DNA of 6,165 nt from an uncultured Acetobacter sp. (GTDB taxonomy: Bacteria; Pseudomonadota; Alphaproteobacteria; Acetobacterales; Acetobacteraceae). The notes beneath the pieces are model-generated. The model saw only the letters and a program-made list of their open reading frames with translations, did no database searches and was not told the origin of the DNA. The stretch lies in NCBI RefSeq assembly GCF_937875265.1, contig NZ_CALLXM010000055.1:1-6165 (forward strand), written 5' to 3'. The translations under genes were made by a program, and so were the position numbers. Shown here in pieces: positions 1-5,628 of this stretch; within the stretch, counting starts at the first letter, position 1, and the number at the start of each line of letters is the position of its first letter.

Positions 1-128
1 GTGGGCAGACCAGCCCTGCCCCGCAAATTACCGCAGCAGATATTGCAGAAGCCCGAGCCACCCGGAAATCGGCTGGCATGGTTGCTGTGGAACGCGAAGA
101 GCTGGACCATAAAGCCCTTATTCCCTGA
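1..128 (+). CDS. C-terminal end of an unrecognised protein (5' truncated by the window edge)
   Basis: The third forward frame is open from base 3 to the TGA at 126-128, giving the last 41 residues of a protein whose start lies outside the window. The tail is hydrophilic and rich in Ala, Glu and Arg (it includes ITAADIAEARATRKSAG and ends in HKALIP). No membrane segment or known motif is visible. The other two forward frames read less like protein: one carries many Pro and Trp residues and the other several Cys. The stop is 35 bp upstream of trpS on the same strand, so the two may be co-transcribed. In several alphaproteobacteria the gene before trpS is murJ (the lipid II flippase), and this could be a cytoplasmic tail of MurJ. 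That is a guess from gene order alone, so no symbol is given. Confidence 0.55.
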   Translation, partial: GQTSPAPQITAADIAEARATRKSAGMVAVEREELDHKALIP

Positions 129-163
129 TCCTTCCTTTTCCTGACGCAGGCACTGGTATTCTT

Positions 164-1159
164 ATGCAACGTATTTTTTCCGGCATTCAGCCTTCCGGCA
201 TTCCGCAGCTTGGCAATTATCTGGGCGCAATCCGCAACTGGGTGAACCTGCAAGCCGACCATGAGTGCGTTTTCTGCCTGGTGGACATGCACGCCATTAC
301 GGTGTGGCAGGACCCGGAAAAACTGCGCAACCAGACACTGACACAGGCCGCCATTCTGCTGGCTGCCGGAATTGATACGGACAAGCATATCCTGTTTAAC
401 CAGTCCGCCGTGTCCGCCCATGCGCGGCTGGCGTGGCTTTTTAACTGTGTGACCCGTCTGGGCTGGCTGAACCGCATGACGCAGTTCAAGGACAAAGCCG
501 GCAAGGACCGGGAAAACCATTCAGCGGGCCTGTACGTATACCCAAGCCTGATGGCGGCTGACATTCTGGCTTACAAGGCCACCCGCGTGCCGGTAGGGGA
601 AGACCAGAAACAGCATCTGGAACTGGCCAATGACATCGCCCAGAAGTTCAACCATGATTACGGCGTGGAGTTCTTCCCCGAAGTTGAGGCGCTGATCCCC
701 CCTGCTGCCGCACGTGTTATGAGCCTGCGCGATGGCACCAAGAAAATGTCCAAGTCTGACCCGTCTGCCCAGAGCCGTATTGAGCTGACCGATGATGCTG
801 ATACCATTGCCCTCAAGCTGCGCCGCGCCAAAACAGACACCGATGTGCTCCCCGCCGAACCTGCCGGACTGGCAGACCGTCCGGAAGCCCGCAATCTGGT
901 GACCATTTACGCAGCCCTTGCCGATATGAGCGTTGAAGAGGTTCTGGCCCGCCATCAGGGCGAAGGGTTTGGCCCGTTCAAAAAGGCGCTGACAGAGGTT
1001 GTTGTGAGCGCTATTGCGCCGATTGCGCAGGAAACCACGCGCCTGATGCAGGATGAAACCCATCTGGCCAACGTGCTGCGCTCTGGCGCACAGCGCGCGC
1101 AAGCCATTGCGGAACCCATTGTGTCTGAAGCCGAAAAAATCGTTGGTTTTCTGAAGTAA
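164..1159 (+). CDS. trpS: Tryptophanyl-tRNA synthetase (TrpRS, EC 6.1.1.2)
   Basis: This cytoplasmic class I aminoacyl-tRNA synthetase activates tryptophan with ATP and charges tRNA-Trp. The 331 residues match the usual bacterial TrpRS length of about 330-340. The N-terminus FSGIQPSGIPQLGNYLGAI (residues 5-23) carries the ATP-binding HIGH-equivalent, here QLGN at 15-18. Asp133 in AADILAY sits where TrpRS enzymes contact the indole nitrogen. The TrpRS-typical GEDQ is at 145-148, and the second class I signature KMSKS is at 194-198. The C-terminal helical part that binds the tRNA anticodon appears complete. The ATG is the only sensible start because the conserved motif begins at once. Its ribosome site is poor: the nearest purine run, GCAGG at 146-150, is 13 nt away. 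It is therefore probably translated from a transcript shared with the upstream gene. The sequence shows no leader peptide or T-box regulation. Confidence 0.98.
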   Translation: MQRIFSGIQPSGIPQLGNYLGAIRNWVNLQADHECVFCLVDMHAITVWQDPEKLRNQTLTQAAILLAAGIDTDKHILFNQSAVSAHARLAWLFNCVTRLGWLNRMTQFKDKAGKDRENHSAGLYVYPSLMAADILAYKATRVPVGEDQKQHLELANDIAQKFNHDYGVEFFPEVEALIPPAAARVMSLRDGTKKMSKSDPSAQSRIELTDDADTIALKLRRAKTDTDVLPAEPAGLADRPEARNLVTIYAALADMSVEEVLARHQGEGFGPFKKALTEVVVSAIAPIAQETTRLMQDETHLANVLRSGAQRAQAIAEPIVSEAEKIVGFLK

Positions 1160-1182
1160 TCTGAAGACTTTCTTTGAGTGCA

Positions 1183-1210
1183 AGAGGGCTGTTCCGAATA
1201 TCAGCCGTCT
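1183..1210. other. Weak inverted repeat in the trpS/DUF1275 convergent gap
   Basis: The 79-bp gap between the two convergent stop codons (1160-1238) holds one modest hairpin. The arms are AGA plus GGCTG (1183-1191) and CAGCC plus TCT (1202-1210), separated by a G-G mismatch, with a 10-nt loop. Neither side has a T-tract, so it does not qualify as an intrinsic terminator. A second stem, AAGCCC (1231-1236) with GGGCTT (1253-1258), overlaps the stop of the DUF1275 gene and also lacks a T-tract. How transcription ends here cannot be told from the sequence. Confidence 0.25.
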
Positions 1211-1238
1211 CGTTACATGCTTTCCTTCTCAAGCCCTA

Positions 1239-2003
1239 TCAGGCAGATGGCGGGGCTTCTGTGTCCCGCTCTGCTTCCACGGAAGCTGCAGGAAAAGCGT
1301 TTGCCAGAATACCGGGCAGCGCAAGGGCTATGATCACACAGGCAACGCTCATCAGGAAAAAGCGGGGCCATGTAGTGTAGCCAAAGGCCCCAATAACGCC
1401 ACCCCCAATAAAACAGCCGATAATCTTGCTGTGCAAGCGCAGACGCAATGTTGTTTGCGTTTGCTTTTCTGGCTCAATGGGGTGCCTGAATGCGTCCAGC
1501 CAGTCTGCCAGTTCAATACCCAGATCCGTAATCATCCCGGTCACATGGGTTGTGCGCACGACTGAACCAGAAATCCGGGTCACGGTGGCGTTTTGCAGCC
1601 CCATCAAAAAGCTCAACCCCAGAGGCGGCAGAATATTATGCCCTGCCGGGGGGAGCCAGAAAATCTGCACCAGATCAATCGCAGCCAGTAACAGCCCTTC
1701 CAGTAAAATACTGTAGGCATAAATCGCCTTCTGCCCGCGCCGGCGGCCACCATTGACCAGAAAAGTGCACATCATCGCCCCCAGAAAGAAGCTGACGATG
1801 AGGGCAATGCTGGAAAACGCCACCGCCGCCTGCGCCTTTTGCAGGTTGATTGCAAAGGCTGTGACATTGCCCGTCATGTTCGCACAATAAGACCCAACAC
1901 TCAGAAATCCAGCCACGTTGACTGCTCCGGCGACAAACGCCAGCGAGCAGCCCAGCTGTCTGTCATGCAGAAAACTGCGGCTTCCTTTTTCAAGAAAAAG
2001 CAT
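1239..2003 (-). CDS. YoaK/DUF1275 family integral membrane protein
   Basis: The 254 residues have the DUF1275 (YoaK) layout. An N-terminal helix contains AGAVNVAGFLS (25-35) and is followed by the family's MTGN (43-46). Helices lie around 60-82 and 95-115. The hallmark stretch begins GLQNATVTRISGSVVR (135-150) and continues through THVTGMITDLG into ELADWL (164-169). Two closing helices are near 193-212 and 214-236. The tail is short and Glu/Ala-rich. The family is a six-helix inner-membrane group of unsettled function, often guessed to be transporters; nothing here narrows the substrate. The start ATG (2001-2003) has no convincing Shine-Dalgarno and lies inside a near-palindrome (2002-2021), which could limit initiation. 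It is the last gene of the minus-strand block, 66 bp after the MliC stop, so read-through from that gene is possible. Family assignment is firm; role is unknown. Confidence 0.93.
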   Translation of the reverse strand: MLFLEKGSRSFLHDRQLGCSLAFVAGAVNVAGFLSVGSYCANMTGNVTAFAINLQKAQAAVAFSSIALIVSFFLGAMMCTFLVNGGRRRGQKAIYAYSILLEGLLLAAIDLVQIFWLPPAGHNILPPLGLSFLMGLQNATVTRISGSVVRTTHVTGMITDLGIELADWLDAFRHPIEPEKQTQTTLRLRLHSKIIGCFIGGGVIGAFGYTTWPRFFLMSVACVIIALALPGILANAFPAASVEAERDTEAPPSA

Positions 2004-2021
2004 CGTTCAGCGCAGAACGAT
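2002..2021. promoter_or_regulatory. 20-bp near-perfect palindrome overlapping the DUF1275 start codon
   Basis: The sequence ATCGTTCAGCGCAGAACGAT reads the same on both strands at 18 of 20 positions; only the A/A pair flanking the central GCGC fails. The arms are 7 bp with a 6-nt centre, and the left arm includes two bases of the start codon. A further GAACGA lies at 2032-2037, in direct repeat with the one at 2015-2020. It could be a repressor operator or an mRNA hairpin (AUCGUUC/GAACGAU) that hides the start codon. The sequence alone does not decide between them. Confidence 0.5.
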
Positions 2022-2069
2022 TAACGCAAGGGAACGACTGACCAGAGGCCTCTTTGTACCCGGCATCCT

Positions 2070-2537
2070 TCAGCGGGCCTTATGCTGAGTTGCCTTGTGC
2101 GTCACCTGACACGTCAGCCGCGCTGTATCATCCGCACCAAATTCCGAGAAAAAGGCGGTGTCACCTTTGCTCCACCATTCAAAACGGTTGGCCGTATACC
2201 GGGCACCAGAGGCCGCAATGACGTTTGAAAAAACCTGCGTCTGCCCTTCCACAGTCATCACAGCAAGGCTGACTGCCCCGGCATTGAGATAGGTTACGGA
2301 CACTGAAGGTTTTGCAAGCTTATCCAGCAGCTCTTTGGAGCCGGAGCACGTATAGGTCGCGCTTAATTTTTGAACCCGACCTGCGGGCACAAGTGGAATA
2401 CTCAATGTGCTTGCCGCCGCAGAATGCGCCACAAAATTTTCGGATACCGCTGCAATTCCCAGCATCACCGAAGCGACTTCCAGTCCAGCCAGCACTTTAC
2501 ATATCAGGCCTTTTTTACCGAGTTTTCTGAGGATCAC
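2070..2537 (-). CDS. MliC-family C-type lysozyme inhibitor, exported
   Basis: This 155-residue protein probably blocks host or predator C-type lysozyme in the periplasm. An N-terminal signal sequence (basic ILRKLGKKG, then a hydrophobic stretch at about 11-31) leads to a likely cleavage site in the Ala-rich segment near 38-42. The mature part fits the small MliC/PliC beta-barrel. Cys64 (YTC) and Cys143 (LTC) form a likely disulfide. SGARY (110-114) and WWSKG (121-125) carry the conserved Ser and Lys (here Ser110 and Lys124) known to enter the lysozyme active site in characterised MliC proteins. No lipobox precedes a Cys at the export junction, so a soluble periplasmic (PliC-like) form is more likely than a lipoprotein. 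The frame extends 40 codons further up to 2657, but that extension lacks protein character. The GTG at 2537 has GGAG 6 nt upstream and abuts the signal peptide, so it was chosen. The FUSC gene ends 126 bp upstream. Confidence 0.88.
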   Translation of the reverse strand: MILRKLGKKGLICKVLAGLEVASVMLGIAAVSENFVAHSAAASTLSIPLVPAGRVQKLSATYTCSGSKELLDKLAKPSVSVTYLNAGAVSLAVMTVEGQTQVFSNVIAASGARYTANRFEWWSKGDTAFFSEFGADDTARLTCQVTHKATQHKAR

Positions 2538-2543
2538 GGGGTT

Positions 2544-2547
2544 CTCC
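2544..2547 (-). promoter_or_regulatory. Shine-Dalgarno GGAG that sets the MliC start
   Basis: On the minus strand GGAG stands 6 nt before the GTG at 2537. This is the best ribosome site in the frame and supports the 155-residue protein over the 195-residue extension. Confidence 0.75.
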
Positions 2548-2550
2548 AAT

Positions 2551-2597
2551 TTTGCCTGCGGGCTGCGTAACGCAAGCAAATTACACCCGGTTTGCCT
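2551..2597 (-). promoter_or_regulatory. Candidate structured leader of the MliC gene with two alternative stems
   Basis: The 126-bp gap before the MliC start contains two identical AGGCAAA copies on the transcribed strand (2597-2591 and 2557-2551). Between them is one complementary UUUGCUU (2580-2574). The middle element can pair with either copy, giving seven pairs including one G-U. The downstream copy lies 3 nt before the GGAG ribosome site. A small palindrome, TGCGTAACGCA, sits at 2564-2574. The layout resembles a simple translational switch, but no known riboswitch class is recognised and chance is possible. Confidence 0.3.
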
Positions 2598-2616
2598 TTT
2601 TACAAAAACTTCCTGC

Positions 2617-2644
2617 AACAAAAGAGACTTTTCTCCGCTGAGAA
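2617..2644 (-). terminator. Weak terminator-like hairpin after the FUSC gene
   Basis: Downstream of the FUSC stop the minus strand reads TTCTC-AGCG-GAGAA (2644-2631), a 5-bp stem on a tetraloop. About 8 nt later comes a short T-run, TTTTGTT. The stem is short and AT-rich and the T-run is not adjacent, so termination would be weak at best. Partial read-through into the MliC gene is plausible. Confidence 0.2.
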
Positions 2645-2663
2645 CAGAGGACAGCACTCGGCT

Positions 2664-4598
2664 TCAGGGCAACACATCTTCCGGTCGTTCTGCTGCCAGA
2701 ATGCGCAGGCTGGTTGCGGCCTTCTGAAGTGTTTCCTGCACTTCAAACGGCATGGTGCTGGCCTGCCGCAACAGCCATCCTTCTGTCATACCCGCCCATG
2801 TGGTCGCTTCCGCGCCAGTCTGCGTCCATTTACGCAAAAAGACCTGAATGCCTCGCCGTGCGTTCAGCGGTAAAATTGGGTCCTTCGCGGCATCCCGCAG
2901 AAAAATGATGTGCATGCCCATGGTCATGGCGCAAAACTGCTGCTGCATATAGGCCAGCTTCACAGGTTGCGGCACGCCCTGCGCATTGCGCAAAATACGC
3001 ACAAGGCTGGAAGCACTTTCTGAAAGCCACTGATGCACCGTCACCCGGCTGGATGGCACGGCCAATGCCTTCAGCCTGCGCTCCACCCAACGGGCCGTGC
3101 GCTGCATGTGAGAGTCCACCCGGAACGGCAACACCACACGATACGTCCAGCCCACAAACGTCACAGCAGCCAGAAATGCCATGGCGTTGTTAAAAAAGGC
3201 ATCTTCCGGAAAGCGGGACTGGTTACCCGGCCCTATCAGAACCGGCAGAAACATGTTGAAGGAAAACGCGTAGCCTGCGGTTGCGGGCTTGCGGGCCGCC
3301 AGCCCGCCAATTGTCATGGCGACCATCAACACAACAATCAGCAGCTCGGGCGCAGTGACTGCGGGCATGACCCAGAACACATAGATGGCTGCGGCAACAG
3401 CACACCATAATGCCCCTTTCAGAAAAGGGGTGGACGCCACAATAGGGTTTTCCCGCGTGGCCAGCAGGCCATAGACCAGTGCAATAAAGGAAATGAAGGT
3501 CGCCCCGGCTGGCCAGCCTGTCACCTCCCACACCAGCCAGCCTGCCAGAATACCCATGCAGGACCGGATGCCGTTTTCAACAGCTTCCAGCGCATGGCGG
3601 CGGGATGTCATTTTAAAACGAAAGCGGTCTCCCCGCTTTGGATACTCACAGGCCTGAATGTGCTGCCGGGCGATGTCATAATCTGCATAGAGAGACGCCG
3701 GGAGCGGAACACTCTCCTCCTGTTTGGCCTGCCCTTTCTGCTCCAGCAACGCCACACCCCGCGCACGGGCCAGCACCATGATCATTGCGGCCAGTGCGGC
3801 ATGAGCATGGTCCGCCGCATGGGTGCGTGGCCCCATTTCCAGCGCATCAAACTCAATTCGGGCATTAGCAGCCATCAGGTCCGTCAGCACCTGCCCTTGT
3901 GCCTGAGCATCGGCCCGCCCGCTAACCAGATCAGACACGACATGCCTGACGGTTCGAAAGGCCCCGTTCAGCCGGTCAAGCAGGCGTTTGCGGGCCTGCG
4001 TCTGCAAGGTAGGCATAAAGAGCACGGCCAGAAGGGCTTCACACACCACACCCAGAATAATGTACGTGCCGCGCGCTATGGCGATATCAAACACCTCATC
4101 CGGCTGCGCAATTGCACCGGTTGCAACAATGGCTGAGGTAAAGCCTGTCAGCACCAGACTATAGGCCCGATAGCTTTCCAGAAACGTTGCGCCGCCACAG
4201 CACAGGCCAATCCACACGGCAAGGCAGCAGAAAAACAGGCCCGATGCCTGTGGGAAGGCTGCAATCAGCGCAACACCAATGCAGCAGCCCAGCACCGTTC
4301 CGGCAATACGCCAACGGGCCTTGGCCAGACTTTCCCCACGCGAGGATTGCGCCACCACCCAGACCGTGAGAGGCGCCCATTGCGGGCTATCCAGCTCCAT
4401 GCCCATAGCGATCAGCAAAGACAGAATAGCGGCGAGAGACGACCTGACCGCGAAGACCACATCCATGGCCGAGGGTTCAAGGAGCCAGTTCAGCTTGCTG
4501 CGCAGCGACGCACGGGGTCCACCCGTAAACAGCCTGCCCAGCCAGCCCCCATCAGGCCCGACCATGCGCTGACCTGTCATGACATTATCCCGGCGCAT
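2664..4598 (-). CDS. FUSC family (AaeB-like) inner-membrane transporter
   Basis: This is a 644-residue protein of the fusaric acid resistance/aromatic acid exporter family; characterised members such as E. coli AaeB export aromatic carboxylic acids. It shows the duplicated FUSC plan. A first membrane module lies at about 46-195 and includes the family motif PQWAPLTVWVVAQ (72-84), followed by RGESLAKARWRIAGT. A soluble, helix-rich region covers about 196-340. A second module of about six helices spans about 341-491 (TGWPAGATFISF near 360-371), and a cytoplasmic tail of about 150 residues follows. The open frame reaches a GTG at 4646, but AGGAGG stands 7 nt before the ATG at 4598, so that start was taken. 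A LysR gene ends 90 bp upstream in the same direction. No AaeA-like fusion protein or small DUF1656 partner flanks it, so it may act alone or with partners encoded elsewhere. The substrate is not readable from sequence. Confidence 0.92.
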   Translation of the reverse strand: MRRDNVMTGQRMVGPDGGWLGRLFTGGPRASLRSKLNWLLEPSAMDVVFAVRSSLAAILSLLIAMGMELDSPQWAPLTVWVVAQSSRGESLAKARWRIAGTVLGCCIGVALIAAFPQASGLFFCCLAVWIGLCCGGATFLESYRAYSLVLTGFTSAIVATGAIAQPDEVFDIAIARGTYIILGVVCEALLAVLFMPTLQTQARKRLLDRLNGAFRTVRHVVSDLVSGRADAQAQGQVLTDLMAANARIEFDALEMGPRTHAADHAHAALAAMIMVLARARGVALLEQKGQAKQEESVPLPASLYADYDIARQHIQACEYPKRGDRFRFKMTSRRHALEAVENGIRSCMGILAGWLVWEVTGWPAGATFISFIALVYGLLATRENPIVASTPFLKGALWCAVAAAIYVFWVMPAVTAPELLIVVLMVAMTIGGLAARKPATAGYAFSFNMFLPVLIGPGNQSRFPEDAFFNNAMAFLAAVTFVGWTYRVVLPFRVDSHMQRTARWVERRLKALAVPSSRVTVHQWLSESASSLVRILRNAQGVPQPVKLAYMQQQFCAMTMGMHIIFLRDAAKDPILPLNARRGIQVFLRKWTQTGAEATTWAGMTEGWLLRQASTMPFEVQETLQKAATSLRILAAERPEDVLP

Positions 4599-4605
4599 GG
4601 CATCC

Positions 4606-4611
4606 CCTCCT
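4606..4611 (-). promoter_or_regulatory. Strong Shine-Dalgarno AGGAGG that sets the FUSC start
   Basis: The full consensus AGGAGG lies 7 nt before the ATG at 4598. The alternative GTG at 4646 would add 16 residues and bury this site inside the coding region, so the shorter protein is preferred. Confidence 0.85.
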
Positions 4612-4652
4612 GCACGAAGCGGGACAATGCGAAAAACTGATGTCACTCGTCC

Positions 4653-4662
4653 AAACGTTTAT
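4653..4662. repeat. AAACGTTTAT motif, copy 1 (before the FUSC gene)
   Basis: The palindromic octamer AAACGTTT followed by AT is 55 nt upstream of the FUSC ATG. The same ten bases in the same orientation occur at 5619-5628, before the LysR gene. No other AAACGTTT was seen in the window. It may be a shared operator; this is inference. Confidence 0.35.
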
Positions 4663-4673
4663 GATGATCAGTT

Positions 4674-4690
4674 GATAAGTGCTGCTTATC
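4674..4690. promoter_or_regulatory. Candidate LysR-type binding site (T-N11-A dyad) upstream of FUSC
   Basis: GATAAG (4674-4679) and CTTATC (4685-4690) form a perfect 6-bp inverted repeat with a 5-bp spacer. T4676 and A4688 are 11 bases apart, which is the T-N11-A pattern typical of LysR-family operators. The site lies 76 nt upstream of the FUSC start and overlaps the last bases of the LysR gene. A further inverted repeat, AACTGAT (4635-4641) with ATCAGTT (4667-4673), lies alongside. Binding by the adjacent regulator is inferred, not shown. Confidence 0.4.
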
Positions 4691-5591
4691 AGACTGTATA
4701 AATGTCGGCCATGCGGAGCGTCTGCGCCACATCCCACAAGCGGGTTACCAGCATGCTGGTATTGGGCTGCGTCAACCGCACCAGCCCGACATCGGGCGAG
4801 GCACACCCGTTAATCCGCCGGACCTGAAGGCCTGAAAGCCCAACCCGCTCCGGCAGAGCCGCCACAGGCAGAATACTGGCCAGACGGCCGCCGAGCAGTT
4901 CTGCATGCAGAAGTTCCAGCGCATCGGTTTCCAGCATTACGGTTGGCGTAACACCCGCTTCCCTGAACCCGGCATCCACCAGCTGCCTGCTACGCATGTT
5001 CCGGCTCAGCAGGCAGAGCGGAAGTGACGCTATCTCCGCCCAGGAACAGTGTTTAGCTGCGGGCAGCTGGACCGAGGCCGCGGCGGCCAGAACATGCTGC
5101 TCTGCATACAAGGCCTGAGCCTCGAACACACCATCCCCCGGCAACTGGTCTAGGTACATGATGCCTAGTTGCAGATGATGCTCCCTGAGCATCTGCGTGA
5201 TTTCCGTGCTGGAATAAACCTTCACCTCAACATGCAGGGCTGGAACCGCTGCCCGGAAACTTTCCAGTAGCAGAGGGACAACCTGTATGGCAGGCGGCAT
5301 GACACCAATGGAGAGTGACCCTCCGGCAATGTCCTGTGCAAAAGCTGCTTCCTGCTTCAGCCCGTCCAGTGCCGCCAGTGTCTGCCGTGCCCACAGCAGC
5401 ACCCGCTTGCCTTCTTCCGTCAGGCCGTAAAAGCGCCGGTTCCGCTGGATAATGGTAATGCCCAGCTCGTTTTCAAGCTGGCGCACACCGGCAGAAAGCG
5501 CGGGCTGGGACACCCCACAGCTTTCAGCTGCACGGGAGAAATGACGGCACCGGTCCAGCGCGATCAGATAAGTCAGTTGCCGCAGAAACAC
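4689..5591 (-). CDS. LysR-family transcriptional regulator
   Basis: The 300 residues match the usual LTTR length. The N-terminal winged helix-turn-helix is clear: LRQLTYLIAL (3-12), then HFSRAAESCGVSQPALSAGV (17-36) and RQLENELGITIIQR (37-50). A linker helix runs to about 88. The effector-binding domain starts at GSLSIGVMPP (91-100) and continues to about 290, so the protein should bind DNA as a dimer or tetramer and respond to a small molecule. The RNRRFYGLTEEGKRVLLWAR segment recalls LysR proteins found next to formate dehydrogenase operons (FdsR-like), but no formate dehydrogenase gene is here and this resemblance is from memory. The GTG start has GAGG 6 nt upstream. The gene lies 33 bp after the DUF4232 gene and 90 bp before FUSC, all in one direction, unlike the divergent aaeR-aaeXAB arrangement of E. 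coli. FUSC is the nearest plausible target. Confidence 0.95.
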   Translation of the reverse strand: MFLRQLTYLIALDRCRHFSRAAESCGVSQPALSAGVRQLENELGITIIQRNRRFYGLTEEGKRVLLWARQTLAALDGLKQEAAFAQDIAGGSLSIGVMPPAIQVVPLLLESFRAAVPALHVEVKVYSSTEITQMLREHHLQLGIMYLDQLPGDGVFEAQALYAEQHVLAAAASVQLPAAKHCSWAEIASLPLCLLSRNMRSRQLVDAGFREAGVTPTVMLETDALELLHAELLGGRLASILPVAALPERVGLSGLQVRRINGCASPDVGLVRLTQPNTSMLVTRLWDVAQTLRMADIYTV

Positions 5592-5597
5592 CGCATA

Positions 5598-5601
5598 CCT
5601 C
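5598..5601 (-). promoter_or_regulatory. Shine-Dalgarno GAGG for the LysR gene
   Basis: GAGG lies 6 nt before the GTG at 5591. It supports the GTG as the true start. The nearby ATG at 5597-5595 is out of frame with the regulator. Confidence 0.65.
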
Positions 5602-5618
5602 GCACCGTCGGGTCTTTA

Positions 5619-5628
5619 AAACGTTTAT
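5619..5628. repeat. AAACGTTTAT motif, copy 2 (before the LysR gene)
   Basis: This is identical in sequence and orientation to 4653-4662. It overlaps the stop codon of the DUF4232 gene (5625-5627) and lies 28 nt upstream of the LysR GTG. This would be a position suited to autoregulation if the motif is an operator. Confidence 0.35.

Noticed and set aside
1150..1166. CTGAAG direct repeat around the trpS stop codon
   Set aside because: It is only six bases and one copy is coding; there is no sign of a mobile-element target duplication.
521..1183. 220-residue open frame antisense to trpS
   Set aside because: It lies wholly opposite a well-conserved synthetase, is rich in Arg, His, Gln and Cys, and has no recognisable domain. 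It is a shadow of trpS codon use.
2044..2053. Palindrome AGAGGCCTCT between the MliC and DUF1275 genes as a terminator
   Set aside because: It has no loop and no following T-tract; a short GC palindrome alone is not enough.
3594..4136. 180-residue plus-strand open frame inside the FUSC gene
   Set aside because: It is antisense to the clear FUSC coding sequence, with a composition (many Arg, His, Gln, Cys) typical of a reversed frame and no visible domain.
4599..4646. GTG at 4646 as the FUSC start
   Set aside because: No Shine-Dalgarno precedes it, while AGGAGG is placed ideally for the ATG at 4598.
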